Shown here piece after piece: positions 23,244-36,012 of a DNA stretch of 64,000 nucleotides (position 1 is its first letter; each line of letters opens with the position of its first letter). A program made the translations under genes and the position numbers. This stretch comes from Paratinospora sagittata (taxonomy: Eukaryota; Streptophyta; Magnoliopsida; Ranunculales; Menispermaceae), in assembly GCA_035771175.1 (NCBI GenBank), contig CM069590.1:32316821-32380820 (forward strand), read 5' to 3'. The notes below the pieces were generated by a model. That model made no database searches and was not told the origin of the DNA. It saw nothing but the letters and a program-made list of their open reading frames with translations.

Positions 23244-25281
23244 TGTCGCGATCCCTGCCCTGGTGACGTCACGACCGACACAGAACCCCAGGTATTGCCA
23301 TTCCATGAAGCTTTGCTCAGCCTCAACCTAATACACAATCAATATCTTTTACAAATTAATTCAACTTGTATATGATAGTTTATAATTGAACCATAATTTT
23401 TTCCAAAATCATCAAACGTAAATTAAAATCATGTACATCATACGTATAGTTCAACCACATATATGTATAAACCTTTATAAACAAGTGTCCATCTCCCAAA
23501 AAGTCATATACATCCCTCCATCAAATATCTAAAACCCATCTATATGATATGTAGATTATATAGTGATAGTTATATACATATCAAAAATATACAAAAGAAA
23601 CAAATAATAACCCTGATCCCATTTTCACACATACATCCAAGAAAGAAGAATGCTTTAATTTGCGATCTAGACCTTGCCTTTTCCTTTTGGATTTGAACTT
23701 GAGGAATAAGGGAAACGAGGTGAGCTTCAACTTGCTTAGTGAAATACTCTCACAATTATAACCATATATGCATTTATAAAAACATGTATGCCATAAAAAA
23801 CAATTTACAAATACAAATGCATCATTCAATTTATCATAGATGGAATAAACTATAACATGTAAACCATGCATAAATTTTTCATAAAACATGCAATCACCTC
23901 CCCCGAGGTCCATTCCAGATAATTCTACCTATATTTTTCCCTATTTCGCGTTATAGGGAATGATTAGGACAAAAGTATCATTTTACTAACCATAACACAA
24001 AAGGAATGTCCAAGTCACAGAATACCAATCCAGGTAGAATCGACAAAACTTTTTCCCGAAGAACAAGTAATAAAATAGTAATTTATGCTCCTAAGCATTT
24101 ATTCAAAATGCCTAAAGCATCCAAATGTCTAAAATCATTTTTATGAACACAAATACCATGCACATAAATCATAAATGCATACAATTTAACAATTGAAGTT
24201 CATATATATAGAATGCCATAAATGGAAGCTAAAAGTGAGAAATACTCACAACCAAACCAAAAGCTAAGCAATAAGACTCCAAATCGATCAACCCAAATTC
24301 AATGTCTTGAAATAAATATGAATTTACACATCTAGATCAATTTCAAGCTCAAATATATACATACACACGAGTCAATAAATCCTGTAACTCTCCTCATCCA
24401 AATCTCAACTCACATTCCCTCTCAATAAGCTCCAAGACACATTAAAACCATTAAGAATTAATTAGAATCCCTTAGTGCACTTCCAACTTCTTAGGGTTTC
24501 CATCGAAACCCACATGCACATCAATTTCCCAAATCAACAACATTAATACCTCAAACTTCCATGGAATTCATCATAAAACATGTAAAAATACACCCAAGCA
24601 GGAAATGCAATCCAAAATCACATGGTTAGGGTTTCTAATCACGAAACCCTAACTCAAACCCCAATTTTAGCACATGCTTCTTCATCAAAATGCACCCTCT
24701 AACTAGAAATCACCAAGAGAAATTAAAATTTGAAGAATTTAGGGCAAAAACCATGCCTTGGAAGCCAAATTTCCAAGCCCTAGCTCAAATCCCCAATTTT
24801 TCTCCCTTCCTCTCGTTCTCCTTCTTTCTAAGCTCAAAGTGACGAAAATGAGGAGAAAATGATGTAGATTTCCTTTTATACTAGCATTGGGCCCACATTT
24901 TAATTTTTAAAAACGCAGCCTAAACGCAAGGAGTACGCTTCTCCTTAAAAGGAGTGCATTTCTCTCCATCCTTGATAAAAATCCACTCTTTGTCTTGGCT
25001 CAAGGAGTGCGCTTCTCCCTTAAGGACCGCGTTTTTTCAAATCTTGATAAAACTCTGGTCTTTGTCGTCAACGCAAGGAGTGCGCTTATCATGATAGTTT
25101 CCAAAATTCTATACTTTAACACTTCACATTTTAACCAAAACAACTCTACAATATATAAAACATAGAAATACCTCTCTATATGAGCATAATGCATACATAA
25201 TACACACCAAATACATACACAAACATCTAGAGTTGGGCAATTTATGTCTACATGATGTCAGGTGAAACTAGGATCATTACA
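23244..25281 (-). mobile_element. G3, solo LTR of a G-related family inside the gene-copy relic
   Basis: In plus orientation it runs TGTCGCGATCC to GGATCATTACA, so in sense TGTAATGATCC to GGATCGCGACA. Flanks agagg / agggg form a 4/5 target duplication, and the host sequence on both sides is colinear with 1480-1550. TATA-like CTAGTATAAAAGG (minus) is at about 24870-24884 and GGAGTGCGCTTCTCC-type palindromes at 24912-25090 lie immediately upstream in sense. The ORF at 23913-23581 has no recognisable domain. About 2.0 kb. Confidence 0.75.
24912..25090 (-). repeat. G3 U3 cluster of GGAGTGCGCTTCTCC-type palindromes
   Basis: Four or five copies (ggagtacgcttctcc, ggagtgcatttctctcc, ggagtgcgcttctccc, ggagtgcgcttatc) lie just upstream, in sense, of the TATA-like box at 24870-24884. 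Confidence 0.65.
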
Positions 25282-25572
25282 AGGGGGTGGGGAGCGGATA
25301 CGTGCAGTGTGCCCCTTCGTTTGTTAATTTGCAGATTTTCTGTTAGATGAATTCAGGTGGCCAATTATTATAGACCCGACCCATGGACTCAAGAATTTCG
25401 TTTATTCTTCTTATGTTACAATAGAAATAACATATGATTTAGATTTGATATACAACAAAATATTCTTTTTGGAATTCATTCTTCTTTATTTATTTGACAT
25501 TTAAGTTAATAAGATTAGGAAAAAAAAAGAAATGAAAAAAAAGTTATTAAAATTCATCTTTTTGAAGATTCT
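25282..25572 (-). pseudogene. Continuation of the gene-copy relic: duplicated upstream region
   Basis: It aligns with 1530-1860: ttgttaat...cagattttctgttagatgaatt, tagacccgacccatgga and acaacaaaatattctttttgg are shared. Bases corresponding to about 1610-1735 of the parent are replaced by unrelated sequence. This was promoter-side DNA of the parent gene. Confidence 0.75.
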
Positions 25573-25604
25573 AGACGTTACTATCATTTTTCAAGCTAAA
25601 AAAT

Positions 25605-26782
25605 AACCTACAACTTCCATTTGCGAGATAAGGAAGAACAAAAAAAACTTTTCGTGGGTTGAGGATGAACCATTTGACCATTTTCAAGAGAAATGGTGAA
25701 ACTTAACTTTTGATTCCAACCTAGGAATATCAAGTGAGCCACAATCACTTGACTTGGCTTGCTTCGATTTGAAACAATCCAAAATACTAAGTACAAGTAT
25801 TACAATGACAAAGTTTGTTCTATGTAAATAGAACAATTACAATGAAGCTCATATACCTCAATACAAGATATATAAATTTTAAAGCTCAAGAATGTGTGAG
25901 AGAGAGAGATACCATTTACAACTTTTACCTTTCTTAGATTCAATATTGCTCAAACGTGAAACTTGAAAAGCATGAATGAGAACTTGAAAACTGTTGAAAA
26001 TCAACTTCAAAAGCTTTTCACCGATCAATCAAGGTTTTCGGGTAGAGGAGAAAGATTTTAAGAACAAGGCTCATTTTCTAATTTTAATTTCTCAAAGAAA
26101 ATCAGCAACATTGAGAACATGTTTAAGTCTTTTATTTTTCTCTCTCTTCTGTTTAAAGGGGCTAGGGAAAGTGTATTTATAGTTTCAGAACAAATATTAG
26201 CCGTTACACTCAAGAAAATAGTCGTTGGGATGTTCAAAAATTCAAATTCTTAACTGTTATAGTCTCTGCAAAACACAAAAAGCGCACTTCTCCAGCTAGG
26301 GAGGGTGTTTCTCTATTAGACAGAAACCCAAATTTCTATCTGTTTGCAGGGAGCGCGCTTCTCTGCAAAAACAGAGAGCAACTTATGGCTTAGTCAGACG
26401 GGAGCATGCTCCTAAGCATAGGGAGCGCACCTCTCTGATTTTATTTTGCAAAAATATTTAGTTTTTTTATTTTTTTTATTTTTTAAATTGACTTTCAAAT
26501 GATTTGAAACATGAAAGCTAAGTTCACAAACATTTTGCACTTCCATATAAACAAGTTTAAAGATATTTTTCTTTTCAAAACAAGGACAACATATACTTGG
26601 AAAAACTTTTGCAAGTATAACATTTGTAAAAACTTATGCATGCATGCTTTGAAAAAGATTGAACAATACGAAACAAAAAATGTACATTCTAATTCTAGAC
26701 TTACATAAATCTCTCATTCTCTTCAAGTCATCTTTTGTTTGAATCTTTAAGAGTTGTAGACAAAGTTTGTGCTTGAAAGAGT
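25605..26782 (-). mobile_element. S4, truncated S-family LTR
   Basis: It shows colinear similarity with S5 from about 29040 on (tgaggatgaa, cacttgac-ttgg, aagctcat...ttaccttt, attgctcaa). Both ends are missing; it abuts S3 at 26783. A TATA-like TATAAATACAC (minus) lies at about 26170-26180 and GGGAGCGCGCTTCTCTG-type motifs at 26276-26445. The plus-strand ORFs in it are not credible genes. Confidence 0.55.
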
Positions 26783-27027
26783 TGTTGGCCAAGTAATTCC
26801 GTCCAAGAGGGGGGGGGGGTGAATTGGACGTTGCGAATTTTTGCTTTACCTTTTGGTTAATTTAATTAATCAATTTAAGTGCACGGTAGGTAATAAGTAA
26901 AATGATAAAGTGCAGGAAAAGTAAACAAATGAACACAGTGATTTATAGTGGTTCGGTTCCCCTTGAACATATTCTTCTACCTGACCACCCACGATTGAGA
27001 TTTCCCAAATCCACTAAGTCTATCTAA

Positions 27028-27271
27028 CTTACAGGCGTAGATAGAAGCAGTACAATCTAGTCAACTTACGGGTGTGACTTAAAGCCGTAAACCTAACCAA
27101 CTTGCGGGTGTGGCTAGAAGCCATACAATCTAGTTAACTTATGGGTGTAACTAGAAGCCGTAAACCTAACCAACTTGCAGGCGTGGCTAGAAACCGTACA
27201 ATCTAGTCAATTTACGGGGGTGACTAGAAGTCGTACACTAACCAACTTACGGGCGTGGTTAGAAGTCGTAC
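27028..27271 (-). repeat. Seven tandem copies of a ~36 bp unit in S3
   Basis: The unit is cttacgggtgtg-ctagaagccgta-acctaaccaa with alternating second halves. It lies on the transcribed side of the TATA-like box (R/U5). Related but different tandem units occur at the same place in S1, S5, S6 and S7. Spacers are not unique, so this is not a CRISPR. Confidence 0.75.
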
Positions 27272-28214
27272 AAAGAGAGGTATAATCCCGGTTGACTAAC
27301 AAGTCAAAAATACATCAAGGTTACCAATGATATTAAGAGAAGTTGTAGGAACTCTCTCATAATTCTAGCATACAACCTTGTAACGAGTAATCCAAAATAT
27401 TTCAACCACAATATGTTAAGTGAAGTGCACATTGAAATAGTCTTTCAAAAATAAATGCAAACGATTCAAATTATGTTTATGCAAGTTCAAGAATCATATG
27501 CATACATGTATTTCCAAATATTGATTCTAAGTATGATGAATGAAGTACAAGAATCAATATGCAAATTATTAATCAAAACTTATTATTCAAAGATATAGAT
27601 AAATATTCAAGTGTGTGAATCAATATGCATAAGTTGTGATAAAAAAAAAATTGATTCAAATACTATATGTTAAGCACAAGAATCGATATCAAATGCAACA
27701 CATGAAACCATAAACCAAGATGATATAAGTTGTAGGATCAAAATGGTTTCACACAATAGAGAGAAAAACGGTTCCACTAATCAAGATAATATCATATGAA
27801 GATCAAATATGGTTTCACAAACACTTAAACAAGACGGTTTTAAAGATAGATAAATCAAACACAAAAATTGTTTAACAATCATAAGCACAATCACACGAAT
27901 CTTAAAAAGAGATTTTACCTAACTCTTGGGAAGGATGAAGCACACAAGATTCTCCAATGTGTGAAGGTGGTGAGAGTGATTTCGCCTTCAAGAAAGATCA
28001 AGATCTACAAGATAGGTGATGAACTCACTCAAGAACGACTTGATCTATGCTCAAGAGAAACTCACAAGTTTCTCAAGAGTTTTGAAAGAATAGGCGAACT
28101 ATTCGGAAGATTGAATCAAAGATTCAAATGTAGGTGAACTTTTGCTTTTAAAAGTGTTTAAAGCACTTAAGAACTTGCTCTTCAAATGAGCAAGTGTCGT
28201 ATTTATAGAGAAAA

Positions 28215-28580
28215 ACCAGACCGAGGCACAAGAACGCACTCCTCAATGAAGGAGCACACTTCTGCTTTTAAATCTGAAACTTTTCAGATTTCCCTCCAAT
28301 AAAGGAGCGCATTCCTTATAAGAGGAGCACGTTCCTTAATATGTCCGTTGGGCATAGGAGCGAGGTTCTTCATCAAGAACCACTGACTCTATGAACATTC
28401 TTATTTTGTCCCTTTTCTATAGGATCGTGTTCCTATTAAGAGGAGCACATTCCTTAATCCCTGATCAGAAAAGTCCGAGTCTTGGGAAAAACCACAGGAG
28501 TGCGTTCCTTAAACTCTGACCAGAAAGATTTGATTCTCAGGAAAAAAGCTTAGGAACGCGTTCCTTGAATGAGGAGCGCG
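28215..28580 (-). repeat. S3 U3 array of GGAGCGCGTTCC-type palindromes
   Basis: Around eleven degenerate copies (gaacgcactcc, ggagcacacttc, ggagcgcattcc, ggagcacgttcc, ggaacgcgttcc and similar), immediately upstream in sense of the TATA-like TCTATAAATACG at about 28200-28211. The array mirrors that of S2. Confidence 0.7.
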
Positions 28581-31235
28581 TGTTGGTGCACCCAAGAGGG
28601 GGTGAATTGGGTGAGATGGTTAATTTTAAAACTATTCCAATGACTTAGTGATATACATTGGTACATTGAAATTTAATGCACATACTAGTCATAAAGTAAA
28701 ATGCATAACATAAAGTACACTAGAATTTATAGTGGTTCGGCCAAGCCTACATCCACTACCTAATCTCCCGATTAGGATTTTTTGAATCCACTAACTGATT
28801 CTCTTACGGGTGAGAACCAAACTGTTATACAAGCCCTTTTACAGGTTCAAGGTAAACTTATCCTTTTGCAGGCTAAGGATAAACCGCATTTCTTTTTTTC
28901 GTGATGAGGAAAAACCCATGCTCCTTTTACGAGATAAGGAAAAACCGTTTTCCTTTTATGGGATGAGGAAGAAACGTTTTTCTTTTACAGGTTCAGAGAT
29001 AACCTATCTTTTTATAGGTTAAGGATGAACCTATCCTTTTGCGGGATGAGGATGAATCGGTTTTCCTACTTACAAGTGAGGATGAACATTAACATAATTT
29101 CACCCTTGAAATCATTAAGTGAGTTACATTCACTTGACCTGGTTGTTTCAATCCAGAAACAAACCAGCATTACAACACAATAATTATATTGGTTCTAACT
29201 GAGTAGAACACTTTACAATTAAGCTCATGTGCATAGCATTACAATGTTGTATAAATTTGAATACATAATGCTAAGAGACATACACTTACAGTCCTTTACC
29301 TTTCAATGTTTGGTATTGCTCAAGTGCACTTTCGGAAAGTGTGAATGATATGTAAATCAATTAAGTACTTCTTCGAAAACATTATGATACCATTGAAACA
29401 TTGAAGTTAAAAATCAGGACCAGTGTGAAACATAGACGCTGATAGTTTTCAAAATAGATAAAATATATAAGCATGAAAATGTATGGTTCAGTATTCAATA
29501 GTGAACACAACTACTGATATTGTTCAATACAGTACTTAAGATATAAAATCAAGTACAACTGTATCTCTCATGAATTATTTCTCAAATTCTTTCATCAGAA
29601 TGATTGATGTTAAGTATAAATCCAGGCTGAGAATTTGAGTAGAAACTAGTTCAAAATAGATTTTCAAAGATAGAATATAATTGAAGCTTAATATGAAAAT
29701 CTTTTGACTAAGTAAAGTATCCGTGAAGAATACTTTGAAAACTTTTGAAAGATTGAACAACGACTAACATTCAAAACTTTTTGGCACAATAAAAATTATT
29801 GGCAAGTTGTTTGATTCAAAGTGTTGGTATTTATAGACTTAGTAGATAATAACCATTAGACATTTGAAATTCAAATACAGTGTGAACGTTTGCACACAAC
29901 GACTAGAATGTTATATGAAAATGGCAACTGCAATTTTCACTAACATTTTGATTCTTTTCAGATTACATGAATAAGGAAAGTTTTAGAAAAAACTTGATTC
30001 ATGTAGCAGAGAAGATCTCTGATAAATCTAAAAAGGATTCTATGCAAAGATCTGTTCTGAAAAAGTAGACTGATATAGTGTACTTGTTAGAATAGTGACG
30101 GTTGTTGAAATAACGTCCTGATTCTGTAATCAGCGTCCTGACGCATAATATCAACTTTGTCGTATTGTTCATTGAGGGCGCTCATTATGTATAAGAGTTC
30201 TGCTGAACAATGAAGTGAGGGTGCTACTAACTCGTAAGCGTCCGACCTTTTAAAACATAAAACACAAGGGCGCTACAACTATGTAAGTGCCCTGTCATTT
30301 CAAAATATTTGAAAACAAAACCAAGTGCGCTGAAGGAAAATTAGCGTCTTGAAAGTTATTAAGTTGGTTCTCAAAGGTGAGGGCGCTCCTATCCAGGTAG
30401 CGTCCTGATAGTTTATCCAACTTATAACTATCAGCATCCTCAAAGATAAATTCTTTGAAGAACTTAGAAATCTTTCAGTAAGCTGATGCAGAGTCAGTGT
30501 CTTGACAACTTCAGAGGTTGACTAAAGAGAGGTAGCTACTTACAAGTAAGTATCTCGATGAATCAGTTTAATTTAACCTTATATGTTATCAGCGTTCTGA
30601 CTTATCAAGTTCTGGAGAGCGCAACTAAATCATTAGCGTCCTGAAAGACTCTTGAAACGTAGTTTTGACTCGCGATTAAAAATATGATGAATACAAATAA
30701 AAACTCGGTAAATTTCAAATTAAATATAAAAAATTTAAATCATTTGAAACACCGTAAAACGTATGATCAAAACATGCAAATATGCAAATGATTTGTGCAT
30801 GGTTTTGAAAATCATTTGAGCAATATCGATTAGAGAAAGATATACCTTAAACATTATGTATTTCTCATATTTCTCATTATCTTTAAGTCGAACTCTTCAT
30901 TATGAGATCTTCGATGAACTTCGTGCTAGAGTTGAATGTCTTGAACATTGATCAAAAGATGTAGTCTTGAAGCTTGATCGAGTCGTTCGTGTGATGTGAT
31001 CTTGAAATCATGATATGATTTTTGAGGTCTTTTGATTGAAACGATCTTGAACGTCTGATATGACTTTGAGTTCCTTGATCGAATCGTTCTTCGGCTTTTT
31101 GCTTTTCTGAGGTACTGAGATAGGTTCTTGATTAAAGCTTGTTAGCACTGAAAGAGATTTTGTTTGTGATCATCAAAATATATTTCATCAAGTATACTTA
31201 GGGACTTGCTAAGTGATGAACCGCTTAGGTTAACA
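28581..31235 (-). mobile_element. S5, solo LTR (S-a) nested in the palindrome array of S3
   Basis: It begins TGTTGGTGCACCCAAGAG and ends GGTTAACA. The left flank is gcgcg (28576-28580) and the right flank acaca (31236-31240); all three differences are G to A at CpG sites, which fits a decayed target duplication, and host S3 resumes directly with ttccttcacg. TATA-like stretch (minus) at about 29826-29834. U3 motif array at 30105-30650. Length 2.65 kb. Confidence 0.7.
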
Positions 31236-31930
31236 ACACATTCCTTCACGTTGAAGTGATAGAAACCCGGTTTTTCAATCAAAATGAGTTTAAGATATTG
31301 TCAAACACATAAACCAACTTTGAAACAATTTTTGACAAAATTGAAACACAATTTGCGAAGATAAACGCATTTACAACAATCGATTAATACAGATGATTAA
31401 GACGTTTTATATGATACACGTAAAACGATAAAAACCATGCAGAGTTGGTAATATGAGTGCATGATAAAAAATGTTAATTATATGATTGCATGATAATCAT
31501 GATAATGTATGTGCATGCATGATCAATATGATGATAGTATATGTGCATGAATATCTAATGACTTATATGCATGATTTTCAAAAGATGCAAATCATATTGT
31601 GGTTGGAATGAGTAAGGATTACTCTACAACACTAAGATTCTAGACAAAAGATTACAAACATGAAGCTCTTGAATCTTTATGCATTATTGTTCCATCCACA
31701 CGCTTTGACATGATAGTTGAGTCCATCTGATATAGCTAGTTAGCACTGAAACAACTAAGTCAAAGACATTAGTACTATGATTATATTGTTTGTAAGCTTC
31801 AAAACACTTAAAAGAGTACTAGGTGGAAAATCACTTAGATCAACAGGTGTGATCTTAATGTACTAGCTATAACATCTAAAATAATATAATTGAAATGTTA
31901 TCCATGTTTGTAATCATCAAAATCCCAACA

Positions 31931-32490
31931 TGAGGGTCATTGGTCCTACACGTTCCAATATTTGCACGGTGTTGGACACCCAACTGTGAGGAGAGATGAA
32001 ATATCAGCCAATTGAGTCTGAATGTCTGATCACTGAATGACTATACAAAAACTCATTTCAGTTGAATTTTGGGAGATTAAAATTCCTCCACATAGCGATG
32101 CAGCCAACCGATTTTTTCCACGTGTTAGGGTTTAGCTGCATAGGGGCTAAACCCAACTTCATGAGAAATTTAGTAAACACCGCATGCAAAAGCCTGACCT
32201 CATACGGTTAAGGATTGAAAACAACCTCTCCAAAAAGAGGACGACATGCCCTTTCGTCAGGATGCGGGACTTGCAAACTTACATCATTGGGCACCCTGAT
32301 CCTCTGACGAAAAATGTCAAGCTACTTTTGAGATATTCTTGACAGGCGATCGTCAATAGACAACTGATGCATAGGGACGAACAAATCCGAATCATCGCTC
32401 CCAACAAGCTCGTCGTCAAAGCATTCAACGTCAACATCAAGACAAAGGGATACCAAAGGCTCATTCGCCTCATCCACCACATATCGACAT
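31931..32490 (-). pseudogene. Relic of a plant transposon-type protein, split by solo LTR G2
   Basis: Minus-strand frames read CRYVVDEANEPLVSLCLDVD, an acidic DDELVGSDDSD segment and SIDDRLSRISQK. Then, after stops, come EVRLLHAVFTKFLMKLGLAP and QLNPNTWKKSVGCIAMWRNF. The last part resembles the N-terminal domain found in plant transposon or gag-like host-derived proteins (a hydrophobic helix followed by LxPNxWR-xxxxFxxxWR). Identification is from memory. The frame continues upstream at 35316 after the G2 insertion but hits a stop quickly. Confidence 0.4.
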
Positions 32491-35310
32491 TGTGGGGACC
32501 CCGCACCCCGGACCACCAACCGCCCAAGGAATGGCGTGCAGAATGCCTGGGTGGGACGCTCGGCGTAGGTATCTCCAACCACTTCTCAACCCCCGTGAGG
32601 TGGTTGAGACCCTACGAGCCTTATCCCAAACAACGACATAATATAAAAAGGTACTAAACAAAACTACCAACTGTATTAATCATCCAAGACAAGAGATAAT
32701 CAATAAAAATGAACCATAAATAAAACCATAATCCCTACAGTCCATCAAGATGGACATACACATAAAGTCCAAAACCAAGGGTACAAAAAAATCGTCATAT
32801 GCCCACATGGTCTATCTAACAAGTCCCAACTCACCCATACTACAATGTGGTAAGTGTTATAATTACATAGTCCAAAATATAATACATCATAATTTAAAAC
32901 ACAGTTCAATCAAAATGCCTCTCAACTCACATCGAGGCCTTGGATTCTCTCGCCGGCAAGACCGTCAAGATATGACTACTCCTTTGCCCTTATTCAGGAC
33001 AGAAGGACCTGAAAGAGGAAAATGAGGGTGAGCCAACGATGCCCAGTGAATAGAATTCAAATATGCTATCAATACTCATCAAGAAATATCATGTATGCAT
33101 GTCAATGTGTAGCATGATTAAAAGCTCATAACATATAGATATCAAGCATTTATAATAAGTTCGATGCAAGTAAAAACTTATCAATTTGGATCCACATTCC
33201 ACATGCATTAGGGTTACTAGTGCACGTTTATTTCACCGTACCGTTCTCATCCCCAATCATGTTGATTTGGGGTTACTAGTGCACGTCTATTTCACCGTAC
33301 CGTTCTCATCCCCAAATATTTCCTTTTTAAAACCCTCATATGACAAGGTTAAGTCTCCCTATTAGCCAGATAGATGGGCCCAACCAAAGTCATAAGGTTT
33401 TCTCAAATCAATGCATCATTCAAAACATTAGGACACATTCATGCTTTCAACATACAATATATATAAGTGATATGATGACATAAAAGATATAATCATAAAT
33501 GAAGTCTACTCACAACCATGCCTCGCGAGAGTATCTAACCACGCATGGACACCAAACTGAATCAACCCAATCAAGGTCCTGAAACATTCATCAATATCCA
33601 ACCATACATCAATTTCTATGCTCAATCACATAGACATTACACATCAACCCTAAATCAGCCCACATATAGACAATAGGCCTAAATCCCATCTAATCCCATC
33701 ATTCAACTCAAATCACATGACTTAGACCTCTAATGTATAGTTCTCATTCATAAACCATTCAATTAATCAAAAATACCGATTTTCAATTCCTTAGGTATAA
33801 ACATGCCAAATTGGGCCACTTGATCACAAGTTGGCCTAACCCATGATATGGTCACAACCACCAAATTAGTAGCATAATCAACCCTAATCATGCTTAATTA
33901 GACATAAATTGGATCAATTCAATGATTCTAGGCCAAAAACATCAAAAGCCCTAATATATGAAATTTTCCATACTTAGGCCATATTGCCTATTTACACTAG
34001 GTCACCATGTTCAGCCATGTATATCACTGATTTTGCATCATGGGTTCATAAAAAATGGCACCTAGGTCAACATAGTTGACATGCAAGCTATTTGAAAAGG
34101 TCTAAGTTCATATTCTAAATTTAGGTCTAATACAAACAACCCTACAAATTTTCAATTTAATATTCTGTTCAGATGTATCAAGCTACCAACAGAAATATTT
34201 GATCACAAAATCAACCGTAGAGATTGAAGTATGTTAAGAGGCAAACCTTTTGTCCAAAACTCAGCTCAATCCAATGGTGGACCGAAAATATAAGCCTCTT
34301 TGATGAACAAGTCTCTAATCAGACAATTTCTCCTTTCCTGCTGCAAATACTTGAACTCAGATGACTATATCACACAAAATACTTGACCCACCAACATCTC
34401 AACCGTTCATAATGTAGAAAGATCAGTTGTGAACCACCTTCTCAAATATCATAGCCATCTAACTGTAGATTTAGGAGATCTATTAGTTTGATCTAAACTG
34501 CCGAGAAATCTAGACTTTCCGACCAACCTTTTTTGGGAGGTTATATCTTTCAAACTAAAACTCCAATCAAGATCTCCACCGACCAGAATGAATACACATA
34601 AGATACAAACTTGATGACAAAGTTTGAGCTCAATCTGACCATATAGAACCAAGATCCCGCTCTTTGATGAAAATGTTGCTGAGACTTCCCTCAAAGTACC
34701 TTCCTCTTTCTTTCTCTTCTTCTTTCCTTTCTCTTCTTTTTTCTTTTCCCTCCACTCATCTCACTCTCTAGGACTTCCTTGGAGAAGAGAAGTAGGGCAT
34801 GGGACACTTGTCCACTCTCATGCACTAACTTGACATGTGTTGGAGAGGAGAAATGGGGCATGGGATACTTGTCCATTTTCATGCACCAACTTGACATGTG
34901 TTGGAGAAGAGAAATGGGGCATGAGACACTTGTCCATTCTCATGCACCAACTTGATATGTGTTGGTCTCATACTACCCATACCAACCACATGTAATTTAA
35001 CCAATCTCATGCTTCCATGTATTTTAATGTCCAATCCATTTAATACACCAAATTTTCATTCTCATTTGTCTTTTTATTCAATCAATCCTAACCTACATCA
35101 ATTCATGGTTTAATGGGCCAATGCATAAATAATAAAACATGACCCATATATAATTTATAATGCACATATTTATATACATTATCAAGCATCAAATATACAA
35201 ACATTAAACAACCATCAAACAAACACCAAACATATCAAGGCAAACACATAGAGTTTAGGGAAAATGCAATTGGGTTATGGGCTAAATGAAATAATTTTCG
35301 GAGCATCACA
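32491..35310 (-). mobile_element. G2, solo LTR of the G family with perfect target duplication
   Basis: In sense it starts TGTGATGCTCCGAAAAT and ends GGGGTCCCCACA. The 5-mer gacat flanks both sides (32486-32490 and 35311-35315). The interior is colinear with G1: atttcatttagccca near the start, gcccagtgaatag / ggtgagccaacg in the middle (about 33010-33050), the gggg-rich end. It is 2820 bp with no coding domain, so it is a clean solo LTR and the best definition of the family ends. Confidence 0.85.
34781..34966 (-). repeat. Three tandem copies of a ~62 bp unit in G2
   Basis: Each unit has gagaagagaaatggggcatg, a hyphenated palindrome gggacacttgtcc and ccaacttgacatgtgttgg (nearly palindromic). 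The array occupies the U3 position that in G1 holds the GGACGCTC array. No clear TATA box follows. Confidence 0.7.
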
Positions 35311-35315
35311 GACAT

Positions 35316-35988
35316 TGCTCGCTTTCCTCATACTCTCATCCCTCCATCAAAGGGGAGGAATGCGAATGTCCTTGAGAACTCATATCATATGCTAAGGAAA
35401 ATGAGGACTAAAACAAGGTGAAATGAAATTTCCCTCAAATACCTAACGCTCCCACTTCAAGCTCAAAAGAAGGAAGCAAATAAACAAGATGAAGAACCAA
35501 ATCTAACTAAGAAACCTCAAAGACTTGAAAATGAGAACCAAGGACAAGGATGAAAATAAACTAACCCCCCCTCCCCCGTTGCCCACGTCCTTTTATAGAC
35601 CCCAAAAGGTCAGAGAGTCACTTATCGCAACAAGTGCTCGAGACCACACAACCACAACACAACGAGAAATAAATAATATAGTTGTATTGTACTATGACAA
35701 GCACCACAAAAGTATGAGAATTCGAGGTACTCACCAGGTGCTTACTGTTACACCCAAAAAAAGAAACACCAAAAAAAGTGAGATAAAATCGTGGCCCAAG
35801 TCCAACCCCTTGCCGCGAAAGTAGATGCTCTACTAAACATAGTGGACCCATTTTTTATTTTTATTTTTTGGATTTGCACTTTTTGAACCTTTACCTTAAT
35901 TTCTTCTGTCATTTAAAAAGTGATAGCCTCTTGCTCCACTTCATCCAATATGATATCCATTTGCTTGCTCATTTTGTAAGAGTATTTT
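35316..35988. other. Flank of G2, no clear gene
   Basis: Host sequence split by G2. A TATA-like TCTATAAAAGG on the minus strand lies at about 35593-35603 with a C/G-rich stretch next to it, so part may be another LTR fragment; ends were not found. Confidence 0.3.
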
Positions 35989-36012
35989 GTGTGTGTGTGT
36001 GTGTGTGTGTGT
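35989..36012. repeat. (GT)12 microsatellite
   Basis: Twelve uninterrupted GT units, continuing imperfectly to 36020. Confidence 0.95.

Larger units (their letters stand above)
26783..31930 (-). mobile_element. S3, solo LTR (S-b) split by nested S5
   Basis: It begins TGTTGGCCAAGTAATTCCGT with the gggggggtgaattgg motif at 26805-26827 and ends ATCCCAACA. The halves 26783-28580 and 31241-31930 are colinear with S2 in reverse (tttaccttttggttaat, GCGC palindromes, then gtttaagatattgtcaaacac, catgcacatac). Flanks agagt / tgagg do not match well, so no target duplication is claimed. About 2.5 kb without S5. Confidence 0.7.

Noticed and set aside
27028..27271. Regular ~36 bp repeats resembling a CRISPR array
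   Set aside because: No spacers; alternating related units within a solo LTR.
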